From Yinghuangia elevatio (GTDB lineage: Bacteria; Actinomycetota; Actinomycetes; Streptomycetales; Streptomycetaceae): a stretch of 64,000 nt of DNA. A program made the translations under genes and the position numbers. The stretch lies in contig NZ_JBEZFP010000003.1 of assembly GCF_040649515.1 (NCBI RefSeq), forward strand, positions 62,001 through 126,000, written 5' to 3'. The notes beneath the pieces were generated by a model. That model was not told where the DNA came from and made no database searches. It saw only the letters and a list, made by a program, of their open reading frames with translations. Below are positions 24,045 to 32,220 of the stretch, piece by piece (position 1 is the first letter of the stretch; the number at the start of each line of letters is the position of its first letter).

Positions 24045-25572
24045 GAACAACGTCAGTCCTGAACCCGATCCCCGGCGGTGGGCGGTGCTCGCGATCCTCG
24101 CGGGCAGCCTGCTGCTGATTGCCATGGACACGACGATCCTCAACGTCGCGTTCCCGTCCCTCGTCGAGGACCTGCAACCGGGGTCGGTGCAGCAGCTGTG
24201 GATCATCGACGCGTACGCACTCGCGCTGTCCGGGCTGCTGGTCACCGCGGGCGCGCTCGGCGACCGCTGGGGACGCAAGAAGCTGCTGCTGATCGGCTTC
24301 GGGATCTTCGCGGCAGCTTCCCTCGGCGCGGCGTTCGCGACGGAGGCGTGGCACGTCATCGCGGCGCGGGCGATGCTCGGCGTCGGCGGGGCGGCCATCA
24401 TGCCGTCGACGCTGTCGATCCTGCGGACGGTGTTCCACGACCCGAAGGAGCGGGCCCTCGCGTACGCCATCTGGGCCGCGGTCTTCGGCGGCGGCATGGC
24501 GGTCGGCCCGGTGGTCGGCGGCCTGCTGGTGGAACAGCACGGCTGGGAGTCGGCGTTCCTGCTCAACATCCCCGTCGCGCTCGCGGTGATCGGCTTCGGG
24601 GCGTGGCTCGTACCGGAGTCGCGCAAGCCGCGTGCCGGACGCTGGGACTGGTGGGGCGTCGCGCAGTCGATCATCGGCATGCTGGCGCTCGCGGGCGGCA
24701 TCAAGCAGCTCGGCAAGGGCGGCGTGACCGATCCGGTCGCCTGGACCCTGCTCGCGATTGCGGCACTCGCCCTGACCGTCTTCATCCGCCGCCAACTGCG
24801 CATCGCGCATCCGCTGTTGCAGGTACGGCTGTTCGGCAGCCGGTCCTTCAGCATCGCGGCGTCGGCCATCTTCCTCAGCATGATCGCCATGGGCGCGGTG
24901 CTGTTCCTCGTGACGCAGTGGTTCCAGTACGCGGAGGGCTTCTCGCCGTTGGAGGCGGGCGTACGGCTGCTTCCGGCACCCGTGGCGCTCATCCTGACGT
25001 CGATCGTCACGCCCGTGCTGATGCACCGTTTCGCGATCCGGCACGTGCTGGGCGTGGGGCTGATGATGATGGCCGTGGCGCTGGCGCTGCCCTGGCTGGT
25101 GAACCACTCGGGGTCGATCAGCTACCTGGAGATCGCCGTCGCGCTCGCCCTGCTCGGCGCCGGAGCCGGCATCGCGACGACCGTCGCCTCGGTGACCCTC
25201 ATGGCGGCGACTCCGTCCCGGGACGTCGGCGGAGCGGCGGCCATCGAGGAGACCTGCTACGAACTCGGCGCCGCCATGGGCGTGGCCATCCTCGGCAGTC
25301 TCGCGGCCGCCCTGTACCGCACCCACCTGCCCGACCTGGGCGACGGCCCGGTCGCCGACTCGGTGCAGGACTCGATCGGCGAAGCGGCCCACGTGGCGGC
25401 GGGGATCGGCGGCGCGGAAGGTGCGGCGCTGCTGGAGGAGGCCGCCTCGGCGTTCACGTCGGGCATGACCCCGACCTTCCTGATCGCCGCCGCACTCCCC
25501 TTCGCCGCCGCGGTGTTGGCCTGGACGCGCATCCCGAAGGACCTGCGGCCGACCGAGAACGCCGAGCACTGA
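24034..25572 (+). CDS. MFS drug exporter, DHA2 (14-helix, EmrB/QacA) type
   Basis: 512 residues. Proton-coupled efflux of drugs or other small molecules across the plasma membrane. Motif A L-G-D-R-W-G-R-K-K after the second helix, motif D1 at the first helix (L-L-I-A-M-D-T-T-I-L-N-V-A-F-P), motif C G-P-V-V-G-G-L-L in helix 5, and about 14 hydrophobic segments. The start ATG at 24034 is inside a palindromic operator; ATG 24043 (three codons on) is the alternative, and no Shine-Dalgarno is seen for either, so leaderless translation is likely. No regulator gene is adjacent; the TetR-type protein that binds the palindrome must be elsewhere. Confidence 0.92.
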   Translation: MSHMNNVSPEPDPRRWAVLAILAGSLLLIAMDTTILNVAFPSLVEDLQPGSVQQLWIIDAYALALSGLLVTAGALGDRWGRKKLLLIGFGIFAAASLGAAFATEAWHVIAARAMLGVGGAAIMPSTLSILRTVFHDPKERALAYAIWAAVFGGGMAVGPVVGGLLVEQHGWESAFLLNIPVALAVIGFGAWLVPESRKPRAGRWDWWGVAQSIIGMLALAGGIKQLGKGGVTDPVAWTLLAIAALALTVFIRRQLRIAHPLLQVRLFGSRSFSIAASAIFLSMIAMGAVLFLVTQWFQYAEGFSPLEAGVRLLPAPVALILTSIVTPVLMHRFAIRHVLGVGLMMMAVALALPWLVNHSGSISYLEIAVALALLGAGAGIATTVASVTLMAATPSRDVGGAAAIEETCYELGAAMGVAILGSLAAALYRTHLPDLGDGPVADSVQDSIGEAAHVAAGIGGAEGAALLEEAASAFTSGMTPTFLIAAALPFAAAVLAWTRIPKDLRPTENAEH

Positions 25573-25597
25573 GGCGGCGGTTGCCGCGGCCTCGGCA

Positions 25598-25876
25598 TCA
25601 GGTCCCGTCGACGATGCGCAAGTCGCATCTACGCACGCCGTCTTCGACGTGCGCGACGATGTCACCTGCCTCGACCGCTTCGGCGAACCCGTCGAACGGC
25701 CATGACAAGCCCCCGCCGATCGACACCAAACCGTCCGCATACACGGAGAGTCCCACGAGCTCCTAGCGACCGTTGGTGCGGTGGAGGACGAGGCGGGTCT
25801 GCCCCTCCACCCGGTTGCCGTCGGCCAGTCGGTGAGTGGCTTCACGCGCCGAGTTCAGGACGGGCCGCGTTCGCAT
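25598..25876 (-). pseudogene. Small gene broken by an in-frame TAG (DUF7638-like)
   Basis: Reading leftward from an ATG at 25876, a 37-codon frame ends in TAG (25763-25765), but the same frame continues sensibly for 54 more codons to TGA at 25598: V-G-L-S-V-Y-A-D-G-L-V-S-I-G-G...W-P-F-D-G-F-A-E-A-V-E-A-G-D-I-V-A-H-V. That second part resembles small actinomycete proteins with a V-Y-A-D-G-L/I-V motif (DUF7638-like). Either the gene is decayed by a nonsense mutation, or the downstream half is its own 52-residue ORF starting at GTG 25756, whose AGGAG ribosome-binding site is formed by the TAG itself. I cannot decide from sequence. Confidence 0.45.
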
Positions 25877-25917
25877 GATCAGATTGGTACCGAGATGGTG
25901 CGGGTACGGCAGCCCCG

Positions 25918-26607
25918 TCAGCCGGGCAACAGCCGAGCGATCGATGTGCGGGTATTCCAAGGGACCTGCACGCGGCCGTCGGTCAAGGCGTCGCGGCACG
26001 TGCCCCCGGCGATCAGCACCGCCTCGTGACCAGCGGCGTTGCGGAAGAACACGGCCTCCCCAGACATGGCGACGGAGCACGCCCGTTCCGCCGAACCCGG
26101 GCTCTGCGGGCTGCTGTTCACCATACTCGCGAACTGCTCGCTCGCCGCTGCCGACAGCGTTACCTCGGTCGGCTTCACCCCCGCGCCCGACCACGGGTAT
26201 GAGCACAGCAGCGCCCTGCCGGGACGGTCGGGCAGCATCGCCCCCTGCGTCACACCGGGGTTGGACGGTTCGGGCGCCGTGTCCGGGCAGGCGGCAACCG
26301 CCGTGCCCGAAGCCTCCGGCGGCACTTTGGTTGTGTCCGAATCCGGCGCTGCGGCGTCCACCTGGTCGCCGCCGCCTCCGCGCCATTCGAACGGGTCGCC
26401 CACACCGACGCCGACAGCCGCCCCCAGGGCCAACACCACTGCCCCGGCTCCGACCTGCACCCGGGCCCGCTGCCGTTTGCGCGCCGAACCGGCCACCTGC
26501 TCGTACAGGTTGAGAGGCGCGGCAACCTCCGCGACGGCGTGCCGCATGCAGGTACGCAGATCGCCGTCGTCCATGTCGTGTTCCCGCTCGTCGTGTTCCC
26601 GGATCAT
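25918..26607 (-). CDS. Membrane protein coupled to a SigE-type sigma factor (possible anti-sigma or regulator)
   Basis: 229 residues, unknown function. The first 50 residues are polar and cytoplasmic, with a cluster of Arg (A-R-K-R-Q-R-A-R-V), then one membrane helix at 51-70, then an Asp/Pro/Thr-rich linker and an extracellular domain holding several Cys (V-A-A-C-P, L-L-C-S-Y, R-A-C-S-V, G-T-C-R-D). The ATG overlaps the sigma factor TGA (ATGA at 26604-26607), so the two are made together. The arrangement fits a one-helix membrane partner of the sigma factor, though no zinc-binding anti-sigma H-x3-C-x2-C motif is seen. Ends L-L-P-G. Confidence 0.7.
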   Translation of the reverse strand: MIREHDEREHDMDDGDLRTCMRHAVAEVAAPLNLYEQVAGSARKRQRARVQVGAGAVVLALGAAVGVGVGDPFEWRGGGGDQVDAAAPDSDTTKVPPEASGTAVAACPDTAPEPSNPGVTQGAMLPDRPGRALLCSYPWSGAGVKPTEVTLSAAASEQFASMVNSSPQSPGSAERACSVAMSGEAVFFRNAAGHEAVLIAGGTCRDALTDGRVQVPWNTRTSIARLLPG

Positions 26608-27146
26608 GGGTCCGCCCTCTCCGCCTGCGTCATCGCGTCCTGTCGATCCCGCCGGGCGGCGCGTTCCCGCAACGTGCCCAGCGCCCTGTGCAGTTGGCTT
26701 TTGACCGTCCCCACGCTGCACCCCAGCGCCTCGGCGCACTCGTCCAGCGTCAGGTCGTCGTAGAAGCGCAGCACGACCACGGCCCGCTGCCTCGGCGGCA
26801 GGCGGCGCAGATCGGCGAGCAGCGCCTCGGCGTCGTCCCACCGGGTGAACGCGTCGCCGCCGTCCGGGAGGGCGAGGATCGCGGCGTCCGCCGCCACGTC
26901 GGTCGGGTATTCGCCGTGCCACTTGCGTCTTCGCCAGTTCAGGAACGTGCTGGTCATGATCCGGCGCACGTACGCGTCGACGTTCTCGCCCCTGCTGACC
27001 CGCGCCCAGCGCGGCCACACACGTACCAACGCGGCCTGCACCAAGTCCTCGGCCAGGTGCCGGTCCCCGGTCAGAAGAACGCCGATACGCACCAAGTGGT
27101 CCCTTCGTGCCGCGACGTACTCCCGGAACCCGGGCGGATCCTGCAT
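26604..27146 (-). CDS. SigE-family ECF RNA polymerase sigma factor
   Basis: 180 residues. Region 2: D-H-L-V-R-I-G-V-L-L-T-G-D-R-H-L-A-E-D-L-V-Q-A-A-L-V-R-V-W-P-R-W and A-Y-V-R-R-I-M-T-S-T-F-L-N-W-R-R-R. Region 4: L-P-P-R-Q-R-A-V-V-V-L-R-F-Y-D-D-L-T-L-D-E-C-A-E-A-L-G-C-S-V-G-T-V-K-S-Q-L-H-R-A-L. This pattern is the SigE (actinomycete) subgroup, usually paired with a membrane protein encoded next to it, as here. ATG at 27146 chosen over 27191 for the GGAGGAAGG upstream. It should direct transcription of its own operon and unknown targets. Divergent from the excalibur gene at 27390. Confidence 0.92.
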   Translation of the reverse strand: MQDPPGFREYVAARRDHLVRIGVLLTGDRHLAEDLVQAALVRVWPRWARVSRGENVDAYVRRIMTSTFLNWRRRKWHGEYPTDVAADAAILALPDGGDAFTRWDDAEALLADLRRLPPRQRAVVVLRFYDDLTLDECAEALGCSVGTVKSQLHRALGTLRERAARRDRQDAMTQAERADP

Positions 27147-27389
27147 GAGGTCGGTCCTTCCTCCGTCGACGTGCCGCCACCCCCTGAACAACCCAGGGCC
27201 CCGAAAGCGTTGCCACGGGACGGTCGTGGTCCGTGAATCGCGTATCAGTCACGGAATTCCGAAACCGCCCATCCGGTCGGTCGGATTCCGCTACGGTCGC
27301 GGCCTGACCTTGGGGGTGGGGAATATGCGCGTAACAGTCGCGCCCGAAAACAGTCGGCGCCACGGAAGAGCGTTCCGGGGGTGGGACGC

Positions 27390-28040
27390 ATGACGTACCC
27401 GTCGCAGCAGCCGTGGGGAGCACCGCCGCCACCGCCGCCGATGCGGCAGCCGTGGCACACGAAGACCGGGTGGATCGTCGTTCTCCTGATCGTGTTCGCG
27501 CCGGTGGGGATATTCCTGCTCTACCGCGCGGGCATATGGCGCGGGACCGCGCGGCACGTCGTCGCCGCGGTGGCGGGCATCTGGTTCCTGATCATCGCTA
27601 TTGGAAGCGCCGCCGGCGACCCGAAGGACAAGGAGGCTGACAAGCCGACCGAGCCAGCCGCGGTCATCAGCACCACACCGGCGGCGCCCGGCAGTTCCGC
27701 GCCGCCGTCCACAGAAGCGGCCCCCGTTCCGGCGACCACCGCACCGGAGCCGACGACGGCCGCACCGGAGCCGCCGCCCACGAGCGCACAGCCCGTCACG
27801 GTGGCACCGCCGGCACCCGTGGAAACAAAGCCCGCACCGCCGCCCGCGACAAAGCCGGCCCCCGCTCCGACGACACGTGAGCCGACGCCCGAGCCTGAGC
27901 CGACTCCGGAGGAAGAGTCCGTCTATTACAAGAACTGCAAGGCGGCGAAGGACGCAGGCGCTGCACCGGTCCGCATCGGACAACCTGGCTACGGCCGCCA
28001 CTTGGACAGCGACGGAGACGGCGTCGGCTGCGAAAGCTAG
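27390..28040 (+). CDS. Membrane protein with extracellular excalibur (calcium-binding) domain
   Basis: 216 residues. A Pro/Gln-rich N-terminus is followed by two membrane helices (about 25-45 and 57-76), then a 90-residue Pro/Ala/Thr/Glu spacer, and the excalibur domain at the C-terminus: Y-Y-K-N-C-K-A-A...G-Q-P-G-Y-G-R-H-L-D-S-D-G-D-G-V-G-C-E. The D-S-D-G-D-G-x-G loop is an EF-hand-like calcium site closed by a Cys pair. It probably displays the domain at the cell wall. Start: ATG 27390 preferred to GTG 27381 because GGGGGTGGG lies just before; both are in frame. Stands alone, next to the divergent sigma operon. Confidence 0.85.
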   Translation: MTYPSQQPWGAPPPPPPMRQPWHTKTGWIVVLLIVFAPVGIFLLYRAGIWRGTARHVVAAVAGIWFLIIAIGSAAGDPKDKEADKPTEPAAVISTTPAAPGSSAPPSTEAAPVPATTAPEPTTAAPEPPPTSAQPVTVAPPAPVETKPAPPPATKPAPAPTTREPTPEPEPTPEEESVYYKNCKAAKDAGAAPVRIGQPGYGRHLDSDGDGVGCES

Positions 28041-28097
28041 TCAGGGCGGTTCACGAATGCGAGTTCGGGCCGGTGCCATCTGTGGCGCCGGCCCGGC

Positions 28098-28307
28098 TCA
28101 ACCGTTCGACACGCCGAGCGACGAGGTCAACGCCGACCAGGAGCTCAACGGCAACGCGAGGTGAGCGCGATGAGGCAGCTTGGAGTCGCGGACCAGCATC
28201 GCCGAAGCCCCCACGGCAACTTCGACACACTCTCCGCCGTTGCCACCGCTGTGGCTGCTCTTGCGCCACGCGACGGCTTGGGTGCCAGCTTGTCCGCTGT
28301 TGCTCAT
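28098..28307 (-). CDS. DUF397 protein (BldB-like small protein)
   Basis: 69 residues with the DUF397 core: W-R-K-S-S-H-S-G-G-N-G-G-E-C-V-E-V-A...V-R-D-S-K. DUF397 proteins in Streptomyces (the BldB group) work together with WhiJ-type regulators in development and antibiotic control. The ATG overlaps the TGA of the upstream regulator gene (ATGA at 28304-28307), so they are coupled. After D-S-K the sequence diverges from the usual L-x-F-s-x-x-x-W-x-x-F tail, keeping only S-S-W-S-A-L. Confidence 0.88.
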   Translation of the reverse strand: MSNSGQAGTQAVAWRKSSHSGGNGGECVEVAVGASAMLVRDSKLPHRAHLALPLSSWSALTSSLGVSNG

Positions 28308-29149
28308 AGTTCTCGCCGCACTTTCTCGATCAACGCCAAGGATTGGACGGGGTCGAGCGCCTGCGCCCGGATGCTGCCGTATCGTGCGGCCAGGATACGA
28401 ACTTGCTCCTGGTCAGTCACCAGTCTGCTGACGTCTTGCACCTCCACATAGGCAACTGGCTGCCTCCCCTTGGGGGTCAGCAGGATGAACGGGCCCTCCA
28501 TTCCGGCATGGCCCTCGCAAGTCAGCGGCAACACTTGCAAATGGACGTTCCGCATGGCGCCGATGCGAAGCAGACTCGCGAGCTGATCCTGCTGGACAAG
28601 CGCACCGCCGATGCAGCGCCGCAATACCGCTTCCTCGATGACCACGCTGACCGTCGGAAGGGGCCACACGGTCAGGATCTCCTGCCTCGACAGCCGCGCG
28701 GCCACTCGTTCGTCGATCTCGCCTTCACCCAGCAGCGGCTGACGAGCAGTGAAGATGGCACGGGCGTACGACTCGGTCTGCAACAGCCCTGGGATCGTCA
28801 GCGTTGCGTAGAAGTGCAGTTCGACGGCGGCCTTCTCCAAGCGCGCATAGTCCAGGAACCAGGCTGGGTGCCGCACTCGGGACCGCGACTTCGCGCGTTC
28901 GACATCCTCGACCGCGACCGACAGCAGTCCCCTGCCGTCCACCAGGCGGTCGACCGCTTCCAGGAACTCCGGTTGCGGGGTGCGCCGACCGCGTTCCACC
29001 GAGAACACCGTCTCCTCGCTGTACCCGAGCTGATCGCCCAGCTCGCGTCGCGACAGCCCCGCGCGTTCGCGCAGCACCTGGACTTGGCGACCGAGTGCCC
29101 GGAACAGGTCCGCGCCGCCGGCCTCGTCGAGTGGTTCGTTTTCCGCCAT
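28304..29149 (-). CDS. WhiJ-type XRE regulator with DUF5753
   Basis: 281 residues. N-terminal helix-turn-helix at about residues 15-70 (L-R-E-R-A-G-L-S-R-R-E-L-G-D-Q-L-G-Y-S-E-E-T-V-F-S-V-E-R-G-R-R), then the DUF5753 sensor-type domain: W-F-L-D-Y-A-R-L-E, L-L-Q-T-E-S-Y-A-R-A, R-x-S-R-Q-E-I-L, V-V-I-E-E-A-V-L-R-R. Start at MAENEP chosen because GAAGG precedes it. Forms a locus with the coupled DUF397 gene downstream and a divergent HATPase gene, the classic WhiJ arrangement in Streptomyces. Likely a repressor controlling these genes and developmental targets. Confidence 0.93.
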   Translation of the reverse strand: MAENEPLDEAGGADLFRALGRQVQVLRERAGLSRRELGDQLGYSEETVFSVERGRRTPQPEFLEAVDRLVDGRGLLSVAVEDVERAKSRSRVRHPAWFLDYARLEKAAVELHFYATLTIPGLLQTESYARAIFTARQPLLGEGEIDERVAARLSRQEILTVWPLPTVSVVIEEAVLRRCIGGALVQQDQLASLLRIGAMRNVHLQVLPLTCEGHAGMEGPFILLTPKGRQPVAYVEVQDVSRLVTDQEQVRILAARYGSIRAQALDPVQSLALIEKVRREL

Positions 29150-29334
29150 GGGCACCGTGCCTTCTTCAGTCGCGCAGCGCACCCCCACCGGCACTCATCG
29201 TAGTCAACGCCACGTCCACGCACGGGGGTTCTCCGTACGCGTCGTACAGTTCGGCGCGTACGTCCCGTACATCCGCGCGGCGTACGGTGGCCGGGACTGG
29301 CCGTCTGCCAACCGGAACGTCCACGCTCCTCGCC

Positions 29335-29784
29335 ATGGACACCAGCACACACCGCGACGAACAGCGCCGCACACTGTGTCAGTTCGCCTGCGAGGCCGAG
29401 GCCGGTCCGCTCGGCGTACGCCGACTCCGTACCGCCGCCGGGGCCCAACTCGCCGCGTGGGGTTGGCCCGCGCGGTCCGACGTCGCTCAGGCCGTCGCGT
29501 TGGTCGTGGCCGAGTTGGGCGCGAACGCGGCGACACACGGGGCCCGAGGCGGCGCGGTGATCGTGCTGCGCATGGGGGTGCTCCCGGACCTCGCCGCGCC
29601 TGAAGCAGTGCGGGTGGAGGTGACCGACGCGCGCGGGGACGTCGCGCCGCGAACCGGCTGTCCTTCGGCCGAGGCGGTGTGCGGGCGCGGGTTGCTCTTG
29701 GTGTCGGCGCTCGCACGCCGGTGGGGTTGGTACCGGAACGGAGTCGAGGCGAAGACGGTGTGGGCCGAGGTCGCCGTCGGATGA
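29335..29784 (+). CDS. HATPase_c (anti-sigma/kinase-like) ATP-binding protein of the WhiJ-type locus
   Basis: 149 residues of the GHKL ATPase fold. N-box V-V-A-E-L-G-A-N-A-A-T-H-G, G1 box V-E-V-T-D-A-R-G-D, and G2 G-R-G-L-L-L-V-S-A-L-A are all present, as in RsbW/AbaA-type Streptomyces proteins. No sensor or receiver domain is attached. Start at ATG 29335; its ribosome-binding site is weak. Divergent from the WhiJ-type regulator, 185 bases away, and convergent with the GMC oxidoreductase, whose stop is only 7 bases beyond. Partner sigma or regulator unknown. Confidence 0.88.
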   Translation: MDTSTHRDEQRRTLCQFACEAEAGPLGVRRLRTAAGAQLAAWGWPARSDVAQAVALVVAELGANAATHGARGGAVIVLRMGVLPDLAAPEAVRVEVTDARGDVAPRTGCPSAEAVCGRGLLLVSALARRWGWYRNGVEAKTVWAEVAVG

Positions 29785-29790
29785 CGACCG

Positions 29791-31284
29791 TCAGAGGAAG
29801 CGCGCGACTCGTTCGGCCATCATCACGCAGCCGAGGTAGGTGTTTCCGGCCGGGAGCTTCGGCATTGCGGAGGCGTCCACCACGCGCAGGCCGTCGACGC
29901 CGCGCACGCGGCAGCGGGCGTCGAGGACCGCGAGTGGATCGCCGTCCGGGCCCATGGCGCACGTGCTGCCCAGGTGGCCGTAGCTGATGAGGCCGGAGGC
30001 GACGAGGGTGGCGGCCGCGTCCGGTGCGCGGAGGTCGGCGACCGGGTGCACGCGTTCGGCGGCGAGCGAGGTGAAGGGCTCGGACTCCTCGAGTTCGGCG
30101 ATGCGGCCCAACAGCCAGTCGAATCGGGCGAGATCGTGGTCGGTGAGCGTCGGCATGACGACGTCGGGTTCGCTGTCGGGATCCGTGGACGCGATGGACA
30201 CCCTGCCTCGGCCCGTGACGTCGAGCAGGAACGGCACGACGGAGAAGTGCGTGCCGTGCTCTCCCGGTTCGCCGACGGGGAGGTTGAGGACGTGGAAGTC
30301 GATCATCGTCGCCTCGGGTGTCCGACCGACCCAGACGGGCTGAACCGGACCGCCGCGCAACGGTGTTCCTCCCGGGTGGCGGTAGAGCAGGGCTATGCCC
30401 AGGTGGTCCTGGAGGTTCGCGCCCACGCCGGGAAGGTCGACGGCCACCGGCACGCCCAGGGCGTCGAGGACGGACTTGGGCCCGATGCCGGAGCGCTGGA
30501 GGAGCGCGGGGGATCCGGTGGCGCCGCAGCACAGGACGATCTCGGTTGCGGTGTAGGCGCGGTCGTCGGAGGTGACGACGGAGGTCGCCCGGCCGTCGAC
30601 GACGGTGACGCGGGCGGCGGTGGCCGCGGTGACGATCCGCAGGTTGGGGCGTGCGCGCACCTCGTCGGGGAGGTACGCGCGGCTGACCGTCAGGCGCTCG
30701 GCCCCGTCGGGCGAGGTCGTGAGCGGGAAGATGCCGATGCCCGGCAGGCGGCGCGGGTCGTTGACGTCGTCGGCCCATGGCACGCCGAGCGTCCGCACCG
30801 CGGCCTGGAACGCCCGGTGCGACTCGGACTGTTCGTCGAGCGGGGACCGGCGTACGACCAACGGTCCGCTGCCGCCGTGCAGTTCCGTGTCACCGAAGTC
30901 GAGGTCCTGTTCCATGCCCCGGAATGTGGCCAGGATGTCGGGCCAGCTCCAGCCGTCGAGGCCGCGCGCGGCCCACGCGTCGTAGTCGGACGGCTGGCCG
31001 CGCATGGTGGCGAGGTAGTTGACCGCCGACGTCCCGCCGAGGACTCGGCCCCGCACCATCTGCACGGTGCGGTCGGCGCCGGCGGACATCGCGTAGGGCC
31101 GCGCGAAGGGCGTGCCCGCCCACACGTCCCCGGCCGAGGCGGGCCGCAGCACGCTCGCGTCGTACTCGGCGTCGTCCGGCCCCTGTTCGAGCAGCAGGAC
31201 GCGCCGCTCCGGGTCCTCCGAAAGCCGCGCCGCGAGGACCGCGCCGCTGGTGCCGCCGCCGACGACGATCACATCCGCGTCCAT
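29791..31284 (-). CDS. GMC-family FAD-dependent oxidoreductase
   Basis: Oxidises an alcohol group using FAD (choline dehydrogenase/alcohol oxidase family), 497 residues. N-terminal dinucleotide motif V-I-V-V-G-G-G-T-S-G-A-V-L-A-A-R-L-S-E with L-L-L-E-Q-G after it, the GMC signature V-R-G-R-V-L-G-G-T-S-A-V-N-Y, C-C-G-A-T-G-S-P-A-L-L-Q-R-S-G-I-G, and the C-terminal active-site region S-Y-G-H-L-G-S-T-C-A-M-G and P-K-L-P-A-G-N-T. ATG at 31284 with GGGGAG upstream. A GntR-type gene lies 95 bases upstream on the same strand and is the likely regulator. Substrate unknown; the neighbouring catabolic genes suggest an alcohol from an aromatic or lipid compound. Confidence 0.92.
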   Translation of the reverse strand: MDADVIVVGGGTSGAVLAARLSEDPERRVLLLEQGPDDAEYDASVLRPASAGDVWAGTPFARPYAMSAGADRTVQMVRGRVLGGTSAVNYLATMRGQPSDYDAWAARGLDGWSWPDILATFRGMEQDLDFGDTELHGGSGPLVVRRSPLDEQSESHRAFQAAVRTLGVPWADDVNDPRRLPGIGIFPLTTSPDGAERLTVSRAYLPDEVRARPNLRIVTAATAARVTVVDGRATSVVTSDDRAYTATEIVLCCGATGSPALLQRSGIGPKSVLDALGVPVAVDLPGVGANLQDHLGIALLYRHPGGTPLRGGPVQPVWVGRTPEATMIDFHVLNLPVGEPGEHGTHFSVVPFLLDVTGRGRVSIASTDPDSEPDVVMPTLTDHDLARFDWLLGRIAELEESEPFTSLAAERVHPVADLRAPDAAATLVASGLISYGHLGSTCAMGPDGDPLAVLDARCRVRGVDGLRVVDASAMPKLPAGNTYLGCVMMAERVARFL

Positions 31285-31379
31285 CGCCACTCCCCTGCCT
31301 ACGCGGGCCGTGGCCCAACTGCTTGACCGCGTCACCTTATGCGGCAAAGGGAGGCGAGTCGAGGGTGATCGGCGTGCCG

Positions 31380-32147
31380 TCAGGCGGTCGCCGCGCCGGC
31401 CGGGCCCTCGCCCTCCGCGGTCCGTTCCGCGTACGCCAGCAGCAGGTCGGTGGTCAGGTTGATGTGGTCGGCCAGCAGCGCCACGGCCCGGTCCGCGTCG
31501 TGGGCCAGCGCCGCGTCCATCATCGCCCGGTGCTCGCAGGCGACGTCGCGCGTGGCGGCCTCGGCGGCGAGCGGCCCGGACCAGCGGCGGTACAGCTCGG
31601 CCCGGTCGCGCAGGCTCGCCGCCATGCTCCGCAGGCGCGGGCTCGGCGAGGCGCTGATCAGCGCGTCGTGGAAGATCGCGTGCGCGGCCGCCCACTCCTC
31701 CGTCACGGTCAGCGTGGCGAGGTCGCTGAGGAACGGGGTGCGCGTGAGGCGGTGGTGCGCCCCGACCACCAGGGACTCGTACTCCACGTCCGCATGTTCG
31801 ACGGCCTCGCGCAGCGCGGCCCCCTCGATGAGCACACGCACCTTGGTCAGGTCGATCAGGTCGGCCACGTCGAGGGAGACGACGGAGAAGCCGAGTTGCG
31901 GGGCCGCGACGACGAGGCCCTGCTCGGCCAGCCGGCTGAGCGCCTCGCGCACCACCGAGAGGCTGACGCCGAAGTCGTCGGCCAGCGCACGCGGGCTCAG
32001 GCGCGCTCCCGGGGCGAACCGCCCGGCGAGCACCCGCGCGCGCAGCTCGGTCTGGACCGCGACGGTACGGCTGGGGGCGGCGTCGCCCTCACCCGCCTTG
32101 TCGGTTCTGCGGACAGGCCGACGGTCCTTGTCCTGTCGTGCCGCCAC
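31380..32147 (-). CDS. GntR-family regulator, FadR/FCD subgroup
   Basis: 255 residues. N-terminal winged helix (about 30-95): V-L-A-G-R-F-A-P-G-A-R-L-S-P-R-A-L-A-D-D-F-G-V-S-L-S-V-V-R-E-A-L-S-R-L. The C-terminal FCD helical bundle carries candidate metal/ligand residues (D/H in F-H-D-A-L-I, H in C-E-H-R-A-M-M-D-A, H in L-A-D-H-I-N). FCD members bind organic acids and control their catabolism. GTG start preceded by GGGGG. Upstream of and on the same strand as the GMC oxidoreductase; candidate regulator of it and possibly of the ring-cleavage operon. Confidence 0.9.
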   Translation of the reverse strand: MAARQDKDRRPVRRTDKAGEGDAAPSRTVAVQTELRARVLAGRFAPGARLSPRALADDFGVSLSVVREALSRLAEQGLVVAAPQLGFSVVSLDVADLIDLTKVRVLIEGAALREAVEHADVEYESLVVGAHHRLTRTPFLSDLATLTVTEEWAAAHAIFHDALISASPSPRLRSMAASLRDRAELYRRWSGPLAAEAATRDVACEHRAMMDAALAHDADRAVALLADHINLTTDLLLAYAERTAEGEGPAGAATA

Positions 32148-32220
32148 GGTTGTGCCCCCTGCCTAGGTTCTTCCCGCCGGCGATACGCGCCGCCGAGCGC
32201 TTCGGCCGACTTTCCGGCAG

